Source: Prevotella sp.
GTDB lineage: Bacteria; Bacteroidota; Bacteroidia; Bacteroidales; Bacteroidaceae
DNA: 64,000 bases
Reading direction: 5' to 3'
Assembly (NCBI GenBank): GCA_022511075.1
Contig: JAFLSE010000008.1
Span: 1-64,000 of the forward strand
The position numbers and the translations under genes are program-made. The notes under the pieces are model-generated. The model made no database searches. It was not told the origin of the DNA and saw only the letters and a program-made list of their open reading frames with translations. Each line of letters opens with the position of its first letter. Positions within the stretch are counted from its first letter, which is position 1. Positions 36,170 to 45,556 of this stretch are shown here, one piece after another.

Positions 36170-38530
36170 TTGTCAGGTAGTGAAATAAGTAAAAGAGCGA
36201 GGCTTCTCGTTGGTGTTATGTTGGTGTGGTTGACTGCTTTTAGTCAGCCACTTACGCATATTAGTTACTACGACGAAGACGACGGAATGCCGCACGACCA
36301 TATGACGCAGTTGTTGCAAGACGAACTTGGTTTTATGTGGTTTGCCACTTGGAACGGCTTGTGTCGCTATGACGGTTACGAGTTCTGCACATTCAAATCG
36401 CAGGCAGGCGATGGTTGCCATATGCCTACAGATCGTTTCCGCGACATTGCCCTGCGTCCTGACGGACGAATAATCTGCAAGGTTGACGATGATTTTTACC
36501 TGTTTGACACGCACACCTGCCGTTTCACTGACCTTACAGACGAACAGGCACGGAAGGCTGCCGATGACATTATGCGCTATCGAATGAGTAAGGCGCAGAA
36601 AGAAAACGGCAAATTGGTGTCTTTTACCTACACCGACCAGCAAGGTAACTTCTGGGCAACGTGCAAGCAAGGTGTCAGCAAGCAGACAGCAGGAAAACAG
36701 CGCACAAAACGGCTGGATATAGAACCAAGGTGCGAGGTAAAATGCTTGTTTACGGACAGTTATGGGCGTTGCTGGGTGACGACGAGAGACGATGCTGCCA
36801 TTAGACTCTACTCAGGTGACAATGACAAGTTATTAGGTTACTTGGGGCGTGACGGTAAGTTGCATCAGCAATATGTGTCCTTTGGATCTTCTATTTATTG
36901 CATGTACCAGTCTGCCGACGGCACACTATGGTTAGGATCCAAGCCCGACGGGTTGTTTCGTCTGCATGAGACCGCTGGCAATAAGTTTAAGATAGACCAT
37001 ATCACGAATATTCCAGGCAAGAGTGTATATAATCTGTTGGAGGATAACCTCGGTCGTTTGTGGGTGGCAACATTGGACAACGGTCTCTGTCTTACCACGG
37101 AGCCACAGGCAGAGAATCCCAGATTCGTTATTCCCAAGAACTATCCTAAGAACGTTGGGCAGAAACTGCGCTATCTGCATCTGACAAAACAAGGTGGTAT
37201 GTTGGTAATTGCCGCTACCGACGGACTTATAATGTCGCATTTGGAAAAAGACGCTGATAGAATGACATTCAGCCATTACCAGCGTGACCCAGACAGTGCG
37301 GAAAGCCTGAGCAGCAGTGCTATCATGGACATTGTTGAGAATGATTATGGCAACCTTTTTGTAAGTACCGAAAGCCGGGGCGTTAATCGTATCTTGTTTA
37401 CCGGTATTGTGGATGGTCGCCCTCAGCTTTCTTATCATAAATTATCCGACGACGGTGTTATGTCGCTTACAAGTTTCGACAAAGACCGTTTGCTGATTGT
37501 CGGCGGTCATACCATCAGCATTGCCGACACGGCAGGAGTGAAGCGCACACTTGATGCACACTATCTTAACAGCGACTATCGTTTCAGTGATGCGCGGCCC
37601 CAACGGCTCGACGGCAACCGATGGATATTCGGACTGAAAGACGGTGCTTTTATCATAAACACTTCGCAAATGTTTCAGCAGGCCTATCAGCCTAAGGTGG
37701 TGCTGACAGGCATTTCCATACAAGGGGGCATCAATAATATGGCAGTGGCATATACAGATACTTTAGTGCTGCAGCCAAACGAGCGTAACGTTACCATACA
37801 CTTTGCAGCCATCGACTATACGTCGTCCAACCGCATAAGCTATGCTTTCCGACTATTGCCCAATGAGCAATGGAACGATATAGGGCACGACCGGTCTGCC
37901 ATATTGCTCGACCTGAAACCAGACACATATTGTCTTGAAATACGTTCAACCGATGCTGACGGCATGTGGACAGACAATGTGCGGCGGCTGACAATTATCG
38001 TAAAGCCTAAATTCTGGGAGTCAACACTTGGCCAGTTGCTCATTTTTATACTCATTGCCGGCACATTTGCCGTGATTGTTTACACCATATTATATATAAG
38101 GCGTATCAAGAGACAGCAGCACGAAACATTGGAAGCCTATCTGGCGTTGCTTGACGAGAACAACATAAAACCGCAGGCAAGTCCCGAACCGAAAGTGAAA
38201 GCCGACGACCCAACGTTAGAGCGCGTGATGGTTTTCATAGAACAGAACATCGGCAACAGCGACGTTAACATTGGCGATATGGCTGCCGCGGCTGCCACAA
38301 GCCGCTCTGGTCTGCAACGCAAACTGAAGCAGACAATGGGCATCACACCGCAGGAATTGATGCACGAGGCGCGCATAAAGCACGCCTGCCAACTGCTGAC
38401 CAATACAGACAAGACTATTGCCGAAGTGGCATACGCCTGTGGATTTACCGACCCGAAATATTTCAGCCGTTGCTTTAAGAAGAGTATCGGGCAGTCACCA
38501 ACAGAGTATAAAAATGCATCATTAGGGTAG
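36170..38530 (+). CDS. Membrane-spanning sensor-AraC regulator without kinase (compact HTCS-like)
   Basis: A 786-residue protein: signal/anchor segment (about 8-24), two-component-regulator propeller repeats (about 30-500; for example FMWFATWNGLCRYDG, GRLWVATLDNGL), Y_Y_Y domain (about 510-612), one membrane segment (about 620-643), a 40-residue linker and an AraC-type helix-turn-helix (about 680-782; IAEVAYACGFTDPKYFSRCFKK). Hybrid two-component systems of about 1300 residues have histidine kinase and receiver domains at the linker position; here they are absent with no frameshift. It is likely the fructan-locus activator, working by direct signalling across the membrane. The start is uncertain: TTG at 36170 or ATG at 36218. 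A TTG gives the better signal segment. Confidence 0.85.
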   Translation: MSGSEISKRARLLVGVMLVWLTAFSQPLTHISYYDEDDGMPHDHMTQLLQDELGFMWFATWNGLCRYDGYEFCTFKSQAGDGCHMPTDRFRDIALRPDGRIICKVDDDFYLFDTHTCRFTDLTDEQARKAADDIMRYRMSKAQKENGKLVSFTYTDQQGNFWATCKQGVSKQTAGKQRTKRLDIEPRCEVKCLFTDSYGRCWVTTRDDAAIRLYSGDNDKLLGYLGRDGKLHQQYVSFGSSIYCMYQSADGTLWLGSKPDGLFRLHETAGNKFKIDHITNIPGKSVYNLLEDNLGRLWVATLDNGLCLTTEPQAENPRFVIPKNYPKNVGQKLRYLHLTKQGGMLVIAATDGLIMSHLEKDADRMTFSHYQRDPDSAESLSSSAIMDIVENDYGNLFVSTESRGVNRILFTGIVDGRPQLSYHKLSDDGVMSLTSFDKDRLLIVGGHTISIADTAGVKRTLDAHYLNSDYRFSDARPQRLDGNRWIFGLKDGAFIINTSQMFQQAYQPKVVLTGISIQGGINNMAVAYTDTLVLQPNERNVTIHFAAIDYTSSNRISYAFRLLPNEQWNDIGHDRSAILLDLKPDTYCLEIRSTDADGMWTDNVRRLTIIVKPKFWESTLGQLLIFILIAGTFAVIVYTILYIRRIKRQQHETLEAYLALLDENNIKPQASPEPKVKADDPTLERVMVFIEQNIGNSDVNIGDMAAAAATSRSGLQRKLKQTMGITPQELMHEARIKHACQLLTNTDKTIAEVAYACGFTDPKYFSRCFKKSIGQSPTEYKNASLG

Positions 38531-38602
38531 AAAAGAGCCTGTTTGCAGCATTTATCCACCTGTTTGATGTGTTTTTATCACCATTTCATCGATATTTTGC
38601 CG

Positions 38603-38610
38603 TATCTTTG
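38603..38610 (+). promoter_or_regulatory. -7 box for the pectin-esterase operon
   Basis: TATCTTTG, 40 bases before the acetylesterase ATG. No -33 box at the usual spacing was found, so an activator may be needed. Confidence 0.5.
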
Positions 38611-38650
38611 CGGCAGAATTTTATAATAACTTACTAAAACAAATCAATCG

Positions 38651-40546
38651 ATGAAAGTAAAACTATTACAAATCTTGACTGCCGCATTGGTGCTTTGCAG
38701 CATTGGAATGCAGGCAAAGAAGGTGCATACGCTCGGCGATTCGACGATGGCACCTTACGATGAGTCAGCCACCGTGACACGTGGTTGGGGAATGTATTTC
38801 GGGAACTTCCTAACTAACGGATGGACATCCATCAACTACGCAAAGGGCGGACGCGACTCGCGTGGCGGATATGAAGAACTGTGGCAGACAGCCAAGAAAC
38901 AGGTTGAGGCTGGCGACTACGTGATTATTACCTTCGGACACAACGACGAGAAAAACAACGGTATGGATGGCTATGCCCTGAAAGCCTATTACGAAAGCAT
39001 TGGTGATGCTGCAGCAGCGGCTGCGGTCGACTTGCGTGGTACAGTACCTTCCACCACATACAAAGAGTGGTTGGGCAAGATTGTAGATGAGGCAAAGGCT
39101 TTGGGTGCAACACCTATTATATGTTCGCCTGTATGCCGCTCTTATTTTACTGGTGCTACTATTCGTCGCAATGGTCGTCACGACCTGGGCGATAAGTTTT
39201 CGGTGCTGACAGCCGATGGAATCAAAGAAAACCAAAGTGTACCTGCCGACGACCACACAATGGACTACGCCTACCATTCAGAGCAACTGGCTAATGAAAA
39301 GGGCGTTGCCTTCATAGACCTTACGCAGGCAACCAAGGAACTCTATGAGAGTTATGGCAGTCAAGACAAGTGCGAGGCTCAACTCTTCGACGGAGAGGGC
39401 TCTACCCACTTCAATACAACAGGTGCGTTGCTCGTGGCACGCGAGTGTGCACGCTTAATGAAAGCGCAAGGCATTTTGGCTGACGACATCGTACTACCAA
39501 CAGATATGTCTGTATCATCGGCAACGGGCGATTTTGGCTCAGCCTACAAAGGTCAGACACTTACAAAGGAGTTTACTCTGAGTGGTTTTGGCCTATCTCC
39601 AGAGGAGGGTACCGTCAGCATTACGGCTACTGATGGCATCGAACTATCGCTCAATAAAACCGACTGGCAGCCGACGCTTTCGATTAACTATACTTCTTCT
39701 ACACTTATCAAGACATTCTATGCACAGATTGCATTGATGGCAGACGGCGATTTTAGCGGAACAATCAACGTGACTCAGGGCGATAAGACGATTGAGATTC
39801 CTGTAACAGCCACGGCTGTAGTATTGGATGGCGGTGTGGAAGTGAAAGCCTACTGGCGCTTGGAGAAAGATGACAGCTATGAACTGACAGGTCCTGCTAT
39901 CGTCATTCCAGAGTCATGGGAAGGAATGTATGTACAGCGTTATGCCAATCCCAATACAAATACAACGTGGCCTGACTGGACGGGCTTTGATGCCTCGCGC
40001 AAGACGCAGCGCAATCTGTTGACAGGTGACAACTGGCCTGCCGATGAGATTGACGACAATCCAAACCGCTACATACAGTGGGGAATAAAGCCTGCCGCAG
40101 GCACTGAACTGAAAATAGATGAGATAAGTCTCTTTGTATGTGGTTGCGGCGGCAATGGTATGTGCTCGCACATCTACTACTCTACTGATAATTTTGAGAC
40201 ACGCACAACAATCTTCGAGATGAAAAGTATGCCAGCCAACAATATGCAGTATGTTGAGGCTAAGCCTGTCATTTCGCTGGAAGAAGGAGAAGAACTCTTG
40301 ATACGTGTATATCCTTGGTATAATGGTGCAGCATCGGGTAAGACCATATGTCTGTCGGACCTGACTATCCACGGCATGGCGGTTGATGCCTCATCTTCAG
40401 GCATTAAGGAAATTGGCAAGACAAATATGCCAACAACTGTTTATGATTTGTCCGGGCGAAAAATCGACAACAAGAAAACCGTAAACGGTAAGTCTGTTCG
40501 CATTGTCCGCATGGGTGACGGAACTGTAAAGAAAGTTATTTACTAA
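38651..40546 (+). CDS. CE12-like rhamnogalacturonan acetylesterase (SGNH) with extra domains
   Basis: A 631-residue secreted protein (signal peptide about 1-22, no lipobox). The SGNH esterase domain (about 24-275) has the nucleophile S31 in LGDSTM, the block III Asn N98 in FGHND and the block V His H253 in GSTHFN. The usual Asp three residues before that His is Gly here; D247 or E249 may substitute. Residues about 285-395 form an Ig-like domain and about 395-575 a jelly-roll-like, Trp-rich domain. The C-terminus (VYDLSGRKI and a basic end) looks like a type IX secretion sorting signal. It would remove acetyl groups from pectin or similar polymers. It is followed by a pectin methylesterase gene 19 bases on. 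Confidence 0.8.
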   Translation: MKVKLLQILTAALVLCSIGMQAKKVHTLGDSTMAPYDESATVTRGWGMYFGNFLTNGWTSINYAKGGRDSRGGYEELWQTAKKQVEAGDYVIITFGHNDEKNNGMDGYALKAYYESIGDAAAAAAVDLRGTVPSTTYKEWLGKIVDEAKALGATPIICSPVCRSYFTGATIRRNGRHDLGDKFSVLTADGIKENQSVPADDHTMDYAYHSEQLANEKGVAFIDLTQATKELYESYGSQDKCEAQLFDGEGSTHFNTTGALLVARECARLMKAQGILADDIVLPTDMSVSSATGDFGSAYKGQTLTKEFTLSGFGLSPEEGTVSITATDGIELSLNKTDWQPTLSINYTSSTLIKTFYAQIALMADGDFSGTINVTQGDKTIEIPVTATAVVLDGGVEVKAYWRLEKDDSYELTGPAIVIPESWEGMYVQRYANPNTNTTWPDWTGFDASRKTQRNLLTGDNWPADEIDDNPNRYIQWGIKPAAGTELKIDEISLFVCGCGGNGMCSHIYYSTDNFETRTTIFEMKSMPANNMQYVEAKPVISLEEGEELLIRVYPWYNGAASGKTICLSDLTIHGMAVDASSSGIKEIGKTNMPTTVYDLSGRKIDNKKTVNGKSVRIVRMGDGTVKKVIY

Positions 40547-40565
40547 AATTAAAAACCAAATAATT

Positions 40566-43500
40566 ATGCAAAAAACATCTTATCTAACAAGACTGCTTGT
40601 TGCGCTCTTTGCATTGCTACCGTTGACGGCGGCGGCTGACAGCGTGAAACTGGCAGAATGGAATTTTGAGACGAGCGACGACATCGCTGTAACATGGTTC
40701 ACAGCTGGAGCACCTGAAATAGCTCCTGATGAGGCTGTTGGCGACAATGCTAACTATAACCTGACAGCCTGGAGTGAGGCTCGCTATTGGCAACTTTGCA
40801 CTGGCTACAACAACAAGGTGCTTCGTATTGAAAATACTACGGCAAATGACATTACTGACTATACTGATGCAACACAGCATAATGTATATTATGAAGTGCA
40901 ATTTTCAACCGTAGGGTATAAAGATATCACTGTTGATTTCGCTTGTGCATATGGTGCCAATGCAGAGGCAACTTTAGAAGCTGTCGTTTCTACTGACGGC
41001 GGACAGACATGGTTTGATGCAGGTGCATACACTACGATGCCTAACTGGTGGCTCTATAAAGACAACACCATCACTTTGTCGGCTGCCAATAAAGAAAAGG
41101 TTATCGTACGTCTGATTGCAGGCAACGGATTTGTTTCCAACTGGAATCTTGACTATGTGAGAGTCAATGGAACAGAGGATGAAGGTTCTGTTTCGCAGAC
41201 TATCGACGAAAAAGATTTCACTGCTACATGGCAATTGAAAGATACTAACATTCAAACCACAGCCACGACATCAAAGGATGGTTTGTTCTCGGTTGCAGGA
41301 TTGTCGTGGGGCGACAAGATTGAGCCTGCAGGTCTGCGTACCGATGGAGGTGTGACTCGTCAGCAATTCCAGCCAATTGAAAAAGTTGCCGGACAAGATG
41401 AAGGTGCAGCCATTGTTTTCACGTTGAAGCCTAAGAAGGCACTGACCTTTACTCCGAAAAATCTCTCGTTCAATGCTTGTAAAGTAGGCACCAATGGCGG
41501 TGCATTTGATGTAGTAGTCATCAGTGGCGACCAGTCAACTACCGTTGGAACTAAGATAACGCCACAATTAGCAAAGGATGCTCCCTATGTTTCGGAATAT
41601 ACGTTTGACTTGAGCAATATACCTGCAACAGACGATATTCTCTATGTGAAGATTTACGTTTACAATTTGGACACTAACAAACAATACGCTTTCAGCGATG
41701 TTGTGATTACTGGCGATGTTGCAGGTACACTTGAGCCTACTCCAAGCTATACACTTAACGTGAAATTGGGTACTGAAGGTGCAGGTAAGGTGTCAACCAC
41801 TCCCGTGGGCAATGAGTTTGATGAAGGTACGTATATCACTGTTTCTGCCACCGAGAACTTCGGTTATCACTTTGCCGCTTGGACAGATGAAGAAGGCAAC
41901 GAGGTGTCTACCGACAACCCATATAGTTTTGAGATTGTTGAAAACACAACACTCATTGCCACTTATACCAAGAACAATGTCTATGCCCTGAACGTGAAAC
42001 GTGAAGGTGGTGCCAATGAAAATCTGGTACAGTTCTCGCCAGTAGGCAACTATGTGGACGGTATACACTATTATGAAGAGGGCACTGATGTGAAACTGAC
42101 TGCCATTAACAATCGCATTCTGACTTTCACGGGTTGGGAAGATAACTCTACTGATACAGAGCGTACTGTTAAAGTGAATGAGGATATGAATTTGACTGCC
42201 AGCTTCTCTGCCGCCGACTATATCGTAGGTTGGGATCTCTATTACGACCAGCCTTCTAAAGACCGTGCCGCAGATTACAAGGCAGACTCTGAAAATGCAG
42301 GTATGCTCTCACTACGCAAGGCTGATGGCACTACCAATAGTTGGCTGACACGTGGTATCGGCAACGGACAAGAAAACGGAAAGTATGCTGCCCGTATCTG
42401 GAAATATCTCTCTGAAGAATGGTATTTTGAGATTTCTTTCTCGTCAAAGGGGTATGAGAATCTTGTTATTTCAAGCTGCATAGGCGACGACTACAATACT
42501 TATAGTGTCAACAATGTAGAGTATAGTATTGATGGCGGACAAACATTCACTAAGATTGGCGAGTTTAATCCTCCTGCACGCGGTTGGGACGGTCCTAAAG
42601 AATTTGCCTTGCCTGCTGATGCTAATGACCAGGATCGTGTCTATATTCGTTGGATGCCAGACCGTACCAGTCCAAAAGTTGGTGTAGAGAGTGACTACGA
42701 CGGAACGTCTATTGCTGAAATATTCGTACTGGCTGATGCCACGGGTATGGCTGACGAGGAGGCTAAACTGGTAGCTTCTAATCCAGAGAATGGTGCAACA
42801 GATGTTTCTTGCAATGGCTCCATCATTCTAAACTTCGATAATAAAGTCAAGGCAGGACAGGGTTGTACTATATTGGATGGTGAGGAGATTGCTCCTATCA
42901 TCAGTGGTAAGTCAGCCATTTTCAAGTACACTGGTCTGAAATATAACACACAATACACATTCTCTATGCCTGAAGGCGTGCTCGTCAGTCGTGGCGGAAA
43001 TGCTGTAGCAAAGGCAGAAATCACCTTTACTACGATGGATCGCAAGCAGCCAGAGCCTAAACTCTATGACGCTGTGGTTGCCCAAGACGGCAGCGGTGAC
43101 TATACTACCGTGCAGGCTGCCATTGATGCTGCTCCAGAGCAACGTGGAACGCCGTGGCTTATCTTTGTCAAGAATGGTCAGTACAATGAACACGTTGACA
43201 TTCCTGCCAAGAAACCTTATCTGCACATTATTGGTCAGGATCGCGACAAGACCGTAATCCTTGACGATAAACTTTGCGGTGGTGATAATGCTTTGCACGT
43301 AAGCGTAGGTGCAACTGTTGTAGTCAACGCAAACAATACATTCTTTGAAAACATCACCTTGGAAAACTCCTACGGACACGTACAGCAGGCTGGACCTCAG
43401 GCTCTGGCACTGAACACGATAGGCGACCGTATTGCATTGAACAACGTGGCACTGCTTTCTTATCAGGACACATGGATTACAACATCTACCTCAAACAACC

Positions 43501-44375
43501 GCCACTACATCAAGAACTCACTCATTGAGGGTGCTGTAGACTTCATTTATAATAGCGGCAATGTTTATCTCGATGGCGACACTTTGGAAATAAACCGTCC
43601 TTCAGGTGGCTATATTGTAGCACCGAGTCACGCAGCTGACGTTAAATGGGGATATGTATTCCAGAACAACGTCATTCGTGCGCATCCAGGTGTCAACGTA
43701 ACCGACGTATGGCTTGGTCGTCCTTGGCATAACAGTCCAAAGACTGTGTTTATCAATACGCAAACCTTCGTTAATATTCCTGCAAAGGGTTGGTATAATA
43801 CTATGGGAGGTATACCCGTACTTTGGGCAGACTACAACACAGTGGATGCAGACGGTAATCCTGTAGACCTTTCACAGCGCGAAGACACCTACTTCTATAC
43901 AGACTCAAACGGAAACCGTGTTGAGGGCAAGGCAAAGAACTACCTGACCGACGAGGAAGCAGCCGAATATACTATCAAGAACGTAATGAGCGGTGACGAC
44001 AACTGGCAGCCCAACCTGCTGTGTGAGCCTTGCGATGCTCCTGTGGTAACTCTCAACGACAATAAACTTCAATGGACAGCAGTTCCTTATGCTATTTGCT
44101 ATGTCGTTACCTACAATGGTGAGGTGATTGGTTTTACCACGGAAACTTCTTTCGATGCTAATGCAGGTAGCGATGCACAATACACTGTGCAGGCAGTAAA
44201 TGAATTTGGTGGACTGAGTGCTAAGGCACGTCCAGGTGAAGCCACGGCGATAGGCGCTCCGTCAGCATCAATCGGTACACAGTCATCAGTTTATCACGAC
44301 TTGCAAGGTCGTCGTGTAATCAATCCTTCAAAGGGCGTTTATATTGTTAATGGTAAGAAGGTCGTGATTAAATAA
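40566..44375 (+). CDS. Multidomain secreted pectin methylesterase (CE8)
   Basis: A 1269-residue secreted protein (signal peptide about 1-24). About 830 residues precede the catalytic domain. They are beta-sandwich regions (about 25-390), two InlB B-repeat-like units (about 394-470 and 472-547; FAAWTDEEGN and LTFTGWEDN), a jelly-roll region (about 548-730) and a Big_5-like domain (about 733-830). The CE8 beta-helix (about 835-1150) keeps catalytic D968 in YQDTW, D992 in GAVDFIYN and R1052 in WLGRPW. A fibronectin-like domain (about 1155-1225) and a sorting tail (VYHDLQGRRV, GVYIVNGKKVVIK) follow. It removes methyl esters from homogalacturonan outside the cell. It is the last gene of the unit and is closed by a terminator. 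Confidence 0.88.
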   Translation: MQKTSYLTRLLVALFALLPLTAAADSVKLAEWNFETSDDIAVTWFTAGAPEIAPDEAVGDNANYNLTAWSEARYWQLCTGYNNKVLRIENTTANDITDYTDATQHNVYYEVQFSTVGYKDITVDFACAYGANAEATLEAVVSTDGGQTWFDAGAYTTMPNWWLYKDNTITLSAANKEKVIVRLIAGNGFVSNWNLDYVRVNGTEDEGSVSQTIDEKDFTATWQLKDTNIQTTATTSKDGLFSVAGLSWGDKIEPAGLRTDGGVTRQQFQPIEKVAGQDEGAAIVFTLKPKKALTFTPKNLSFNACKVGTNGGAFDVVVISGDQSTTVGTKITPQLAKDAPYVSEYTFDLSNIPATDDILYVKIYVYNLDTNKQYAFSDVVITGDVAGTLEPTPSYTLNVKLGTEGAGKVSTTPVGNEFDEGTYITVSATENFGYHFAAWTDEEGNEVSTDNPYSFEIVENTTLIATYTKNNVYALNVKREGGANENLVQFSPVGNYVDGIHYYEEGTDVKLTAINNRILTFTGWEDNSTDTERTVKVNEDMNLTASFSAADYIVGWDLYYDQPSKDRAADYKADSENAGMLSLRKADGTTNSWLTRGIGNGQENGKYAARIWKYLSEEWYFEISFSSKGYENLVISSCIGDDYNTYSVNNVEYSIDGGQTFTKIGEFNPPARGWDGPKEFALPADANDQDRVYIRWMPDRTSPKVGVESDYDGTSIAEIFVLADATGMADEEAKLVASNPENGATDVSCNGSIILNFDNKVKAGQGCTILDGEEIAPIISGKSAIFKYTGLKYNTQYTFSMPEGVLVSRGGNAVAKAEITFTTMDRKQPEPKLYDAVVAQDGSGDYTTVQAAIDAAPEQRGTPWLIFVKNGQYNEHVDIPAKKPYLHIIGQDRDKTVILDDKLCGGDNALHVSVGATVVVNANNTFFENITLENSYGHVQQAGPQALALNTIGDRIALNNVALLSYQDTWITTSTSNNRHYIKNSLIEGAVDFIYNSGNVYLDGDTLEINRPSGGYIVAPSHAADVKWGYVFQNNVIRAHPGVNVTDVWLGRPWHNSPKTVFINTQTFVNIPAKGWYNTMGGIPVLWADYNTVDADGNPVDLSQREDTYFYTDSNGNRVEGKAKNYLTDEEAAEYTIKNVMSGDDNWQPNLLCEPCDAPVVTLNDNKLQWTAVPYAICYVVTYNGEVIGFTTETSFDANAGSDAQYTVQAVNEFGGLSAKARPGEATAIGAPSASIGTQSSVYHDLQGRRVINPSKGVYIVNGKKVVIK

Positions 44376-44410
44376 AAAAGTTTGGTTTATTTATAAGAAA
44401 GTTTAGCATT

Positions 44411-44438
44411 CAACGCCTTCCGTAATGGGAGGGCGTTG
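44411..44438 (+). terminator. Terminator of the pectin-esterase operon
   Basis: An 11-bp stem (44411-44421 with 44428-44438, CAACGCCTTCC/GGAGGGCGTTG, one T-G pair) has a 6-base loop and is followed by TTTGTTTTTT. Confidence 0.88.
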
Positions 44439-44675
44439 TTTGTTTTTTCTGTGTATTCGTTGAGTTTCAATGTACATGTACCTTTGATATCATAGTCTTG
44501 TGGAAAGTCGGCTGTTGATGGGTGGTCGGTAGTTGCTTGCCAATCCAGTCGGTCATAATAATATCCCAATTATCCGTTATGTACGTTCAAGTGGCGGTTT
44601 CAAAAAGAACAAAGGAGAAAAAGGAAAAGCAAATAGGTATAAAGATACGGACTTATAGGTATCTTTGATTTTTGG

Positions 44676-44754
44676 CGCACGTGCGAACATCTTGCAGCGT
44701 GCGGTGCAAAGTCTTGCGGCGTTCGGTGAAAAACCTTGCAGCGGCCGCTGCAAG
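44676..44754. repeat. 22-base repeats with a perfect 20-bp palindrome
   Basis: Three related units begin at 44691, 44713 and 44735, 22 bases apart, sharing the pattern CTTGC(A/G)GCG then CGGTG and an A run. The last unit is a perfect palindrome (44735-44754, arms CTTGCAGCGG/CCGCTGCAAG). A separate 10-bp palindrome CGCACGTGCG (44676-44685) precedes them. The 515-base gap 44376-44890 holds this, two terminators and no gene I can support. Confidence 0.65.
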
Positions 44755-44769
44755 CTTGTTTTCTTAAAA

Positions 44770-44792
44770 GTTACCTTTCAATGGTAGGTAAC
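44770..44792 (-). terminator. Probable terminator of the HAD gene
   Basis: A 7-bp perfect stem (GTTACCT 44770-44776 with AGGTAAC 44786-44792) is followed on the minus strand by TTTTAAG. Confidence 0.6.
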
Positions 44793-44890
44793 GTTTATTT
44801 AATGCAAAGGTACAAAATAAATAGGCAAAATGCAAGAGTTCCGAAAATTTTTTGTGAAAGAGAAGGTATAAATGTATTGCGGACCCGATG

Positions 44891-45469
44891 CTACGTCGCA
44901 AACAGCAACCCTATCATTCCTACACTTTCTGCTGCCTGCACGTTTACGAGGCTGTCGTCTACAAATAAGGTTTCAGAGGGAATGATGCCGGCATCATCGA
45001 GCAAATGGTGATAGATGCGAAGGTCGGGCTTTAGCAATCCTATTTCGTAGGAAGCATAAATCTTGTGGCAGAAATGGTCGAGAGGGAGTCCTTCAGGAGT
45101 AAAGGCAGTGCTGCGCGCCCAAGACATCATAAAGGGATTTGTGTTGGTGAGGATATAGACATTAAAACGCTCCTTTGCCATTCGCAACATATCAAGGCGT
45201 TCACGTGGCACATCGACAACATAGCCTGTCCAACCTTTCACAACATCGTCGAAGGTGATGTTACGACCACAGTGAGAGCCGAGCCACTGGCAAAACTCGT
45301 CTGCCGAGACCTTGCCACTCTCCACATCGGCAAACATTCCCTGTTGGTGATGAGCGGAAAGGAGCGTATCAGCATCACGCACACCAATGCTTTCAAATGC
45401 CTTTACGGCACGTTCCCTGCTGCTGACGGTGACAACACCGCCGAAGTCGAATACAATGTTCCTAATCAT
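44891..45469 (-). CDS. HAD-family phosphatase (YihX-like)
   Basis: A 192-residue hydrolase of the haloacid dehalogenase superfamily. Motif I is VFDFGGVV with nucleophile D8; the usual second Asp is replaced by Gly, as in related sugar-phosphatase subfamilies. Motif II is ILTNTNP, motif III has LLKPDLRIYHHLL (Lys) and motif IV is FVDDS. A helical cap lies at about 18-95. It probably dephosphorylates a small sugar phosphate; the substrate is unknown. It lies downstream of pckA on the same strand but is separated from it by a strong terminator hairpin. Confidence 0.88.
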   Translation of the reverse strand: MIRNIVFDFGGVVTVSSRERAVKAFESIGVRDADTLLSAHHQQGMFADVESGKVSADEFCQWLGSHCGRNITFDDVVKGWTGYVVDVPRERLDMLRMAKERFNVYILTNTNPFMMSWARSTAFTPEGLPLDHFCHKIYASYEIGLLKPDLRIYHHLLDDAGIIPSETLFVDDSLVNVQAAESVGMIGLLFAT

Positions 45470-45491
45470 GGAAAACCGTTAAATAAAGAAA

Positions 45492-45528
45492 AAGTCCGCA
45501 CCGTCTTGCGGACAAGACGGACGGACTT
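45492..45528 (-). terminator. Terminator of pckA
   Basis: A two-part hairpin: AAGTCCG (45492-45498) with CGGACTT (45522-45528), then CGTCTTG (45502-45508) with CAAGACG (45513-45519) around a CGGA loop. On the minus strand a T-rich stretch follows. Confidence 0.85.
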
Positions 45529-45556
45529 ATATAAAAACATCTTGGGAAAAGTGTCA

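Noticed and set aside
44387..44569. A 60-codon minus-strand frame after the pectin methylesterase
   Set aside because: It runs straight through the terminator hairpin, has no promoter or recognisable domain and looks like chance or a remnant.
44691..44754. CRISPR-like array
   Set aside because: Units are directly adjacent without unique spacers, are imperfect, and there are no cas genes.
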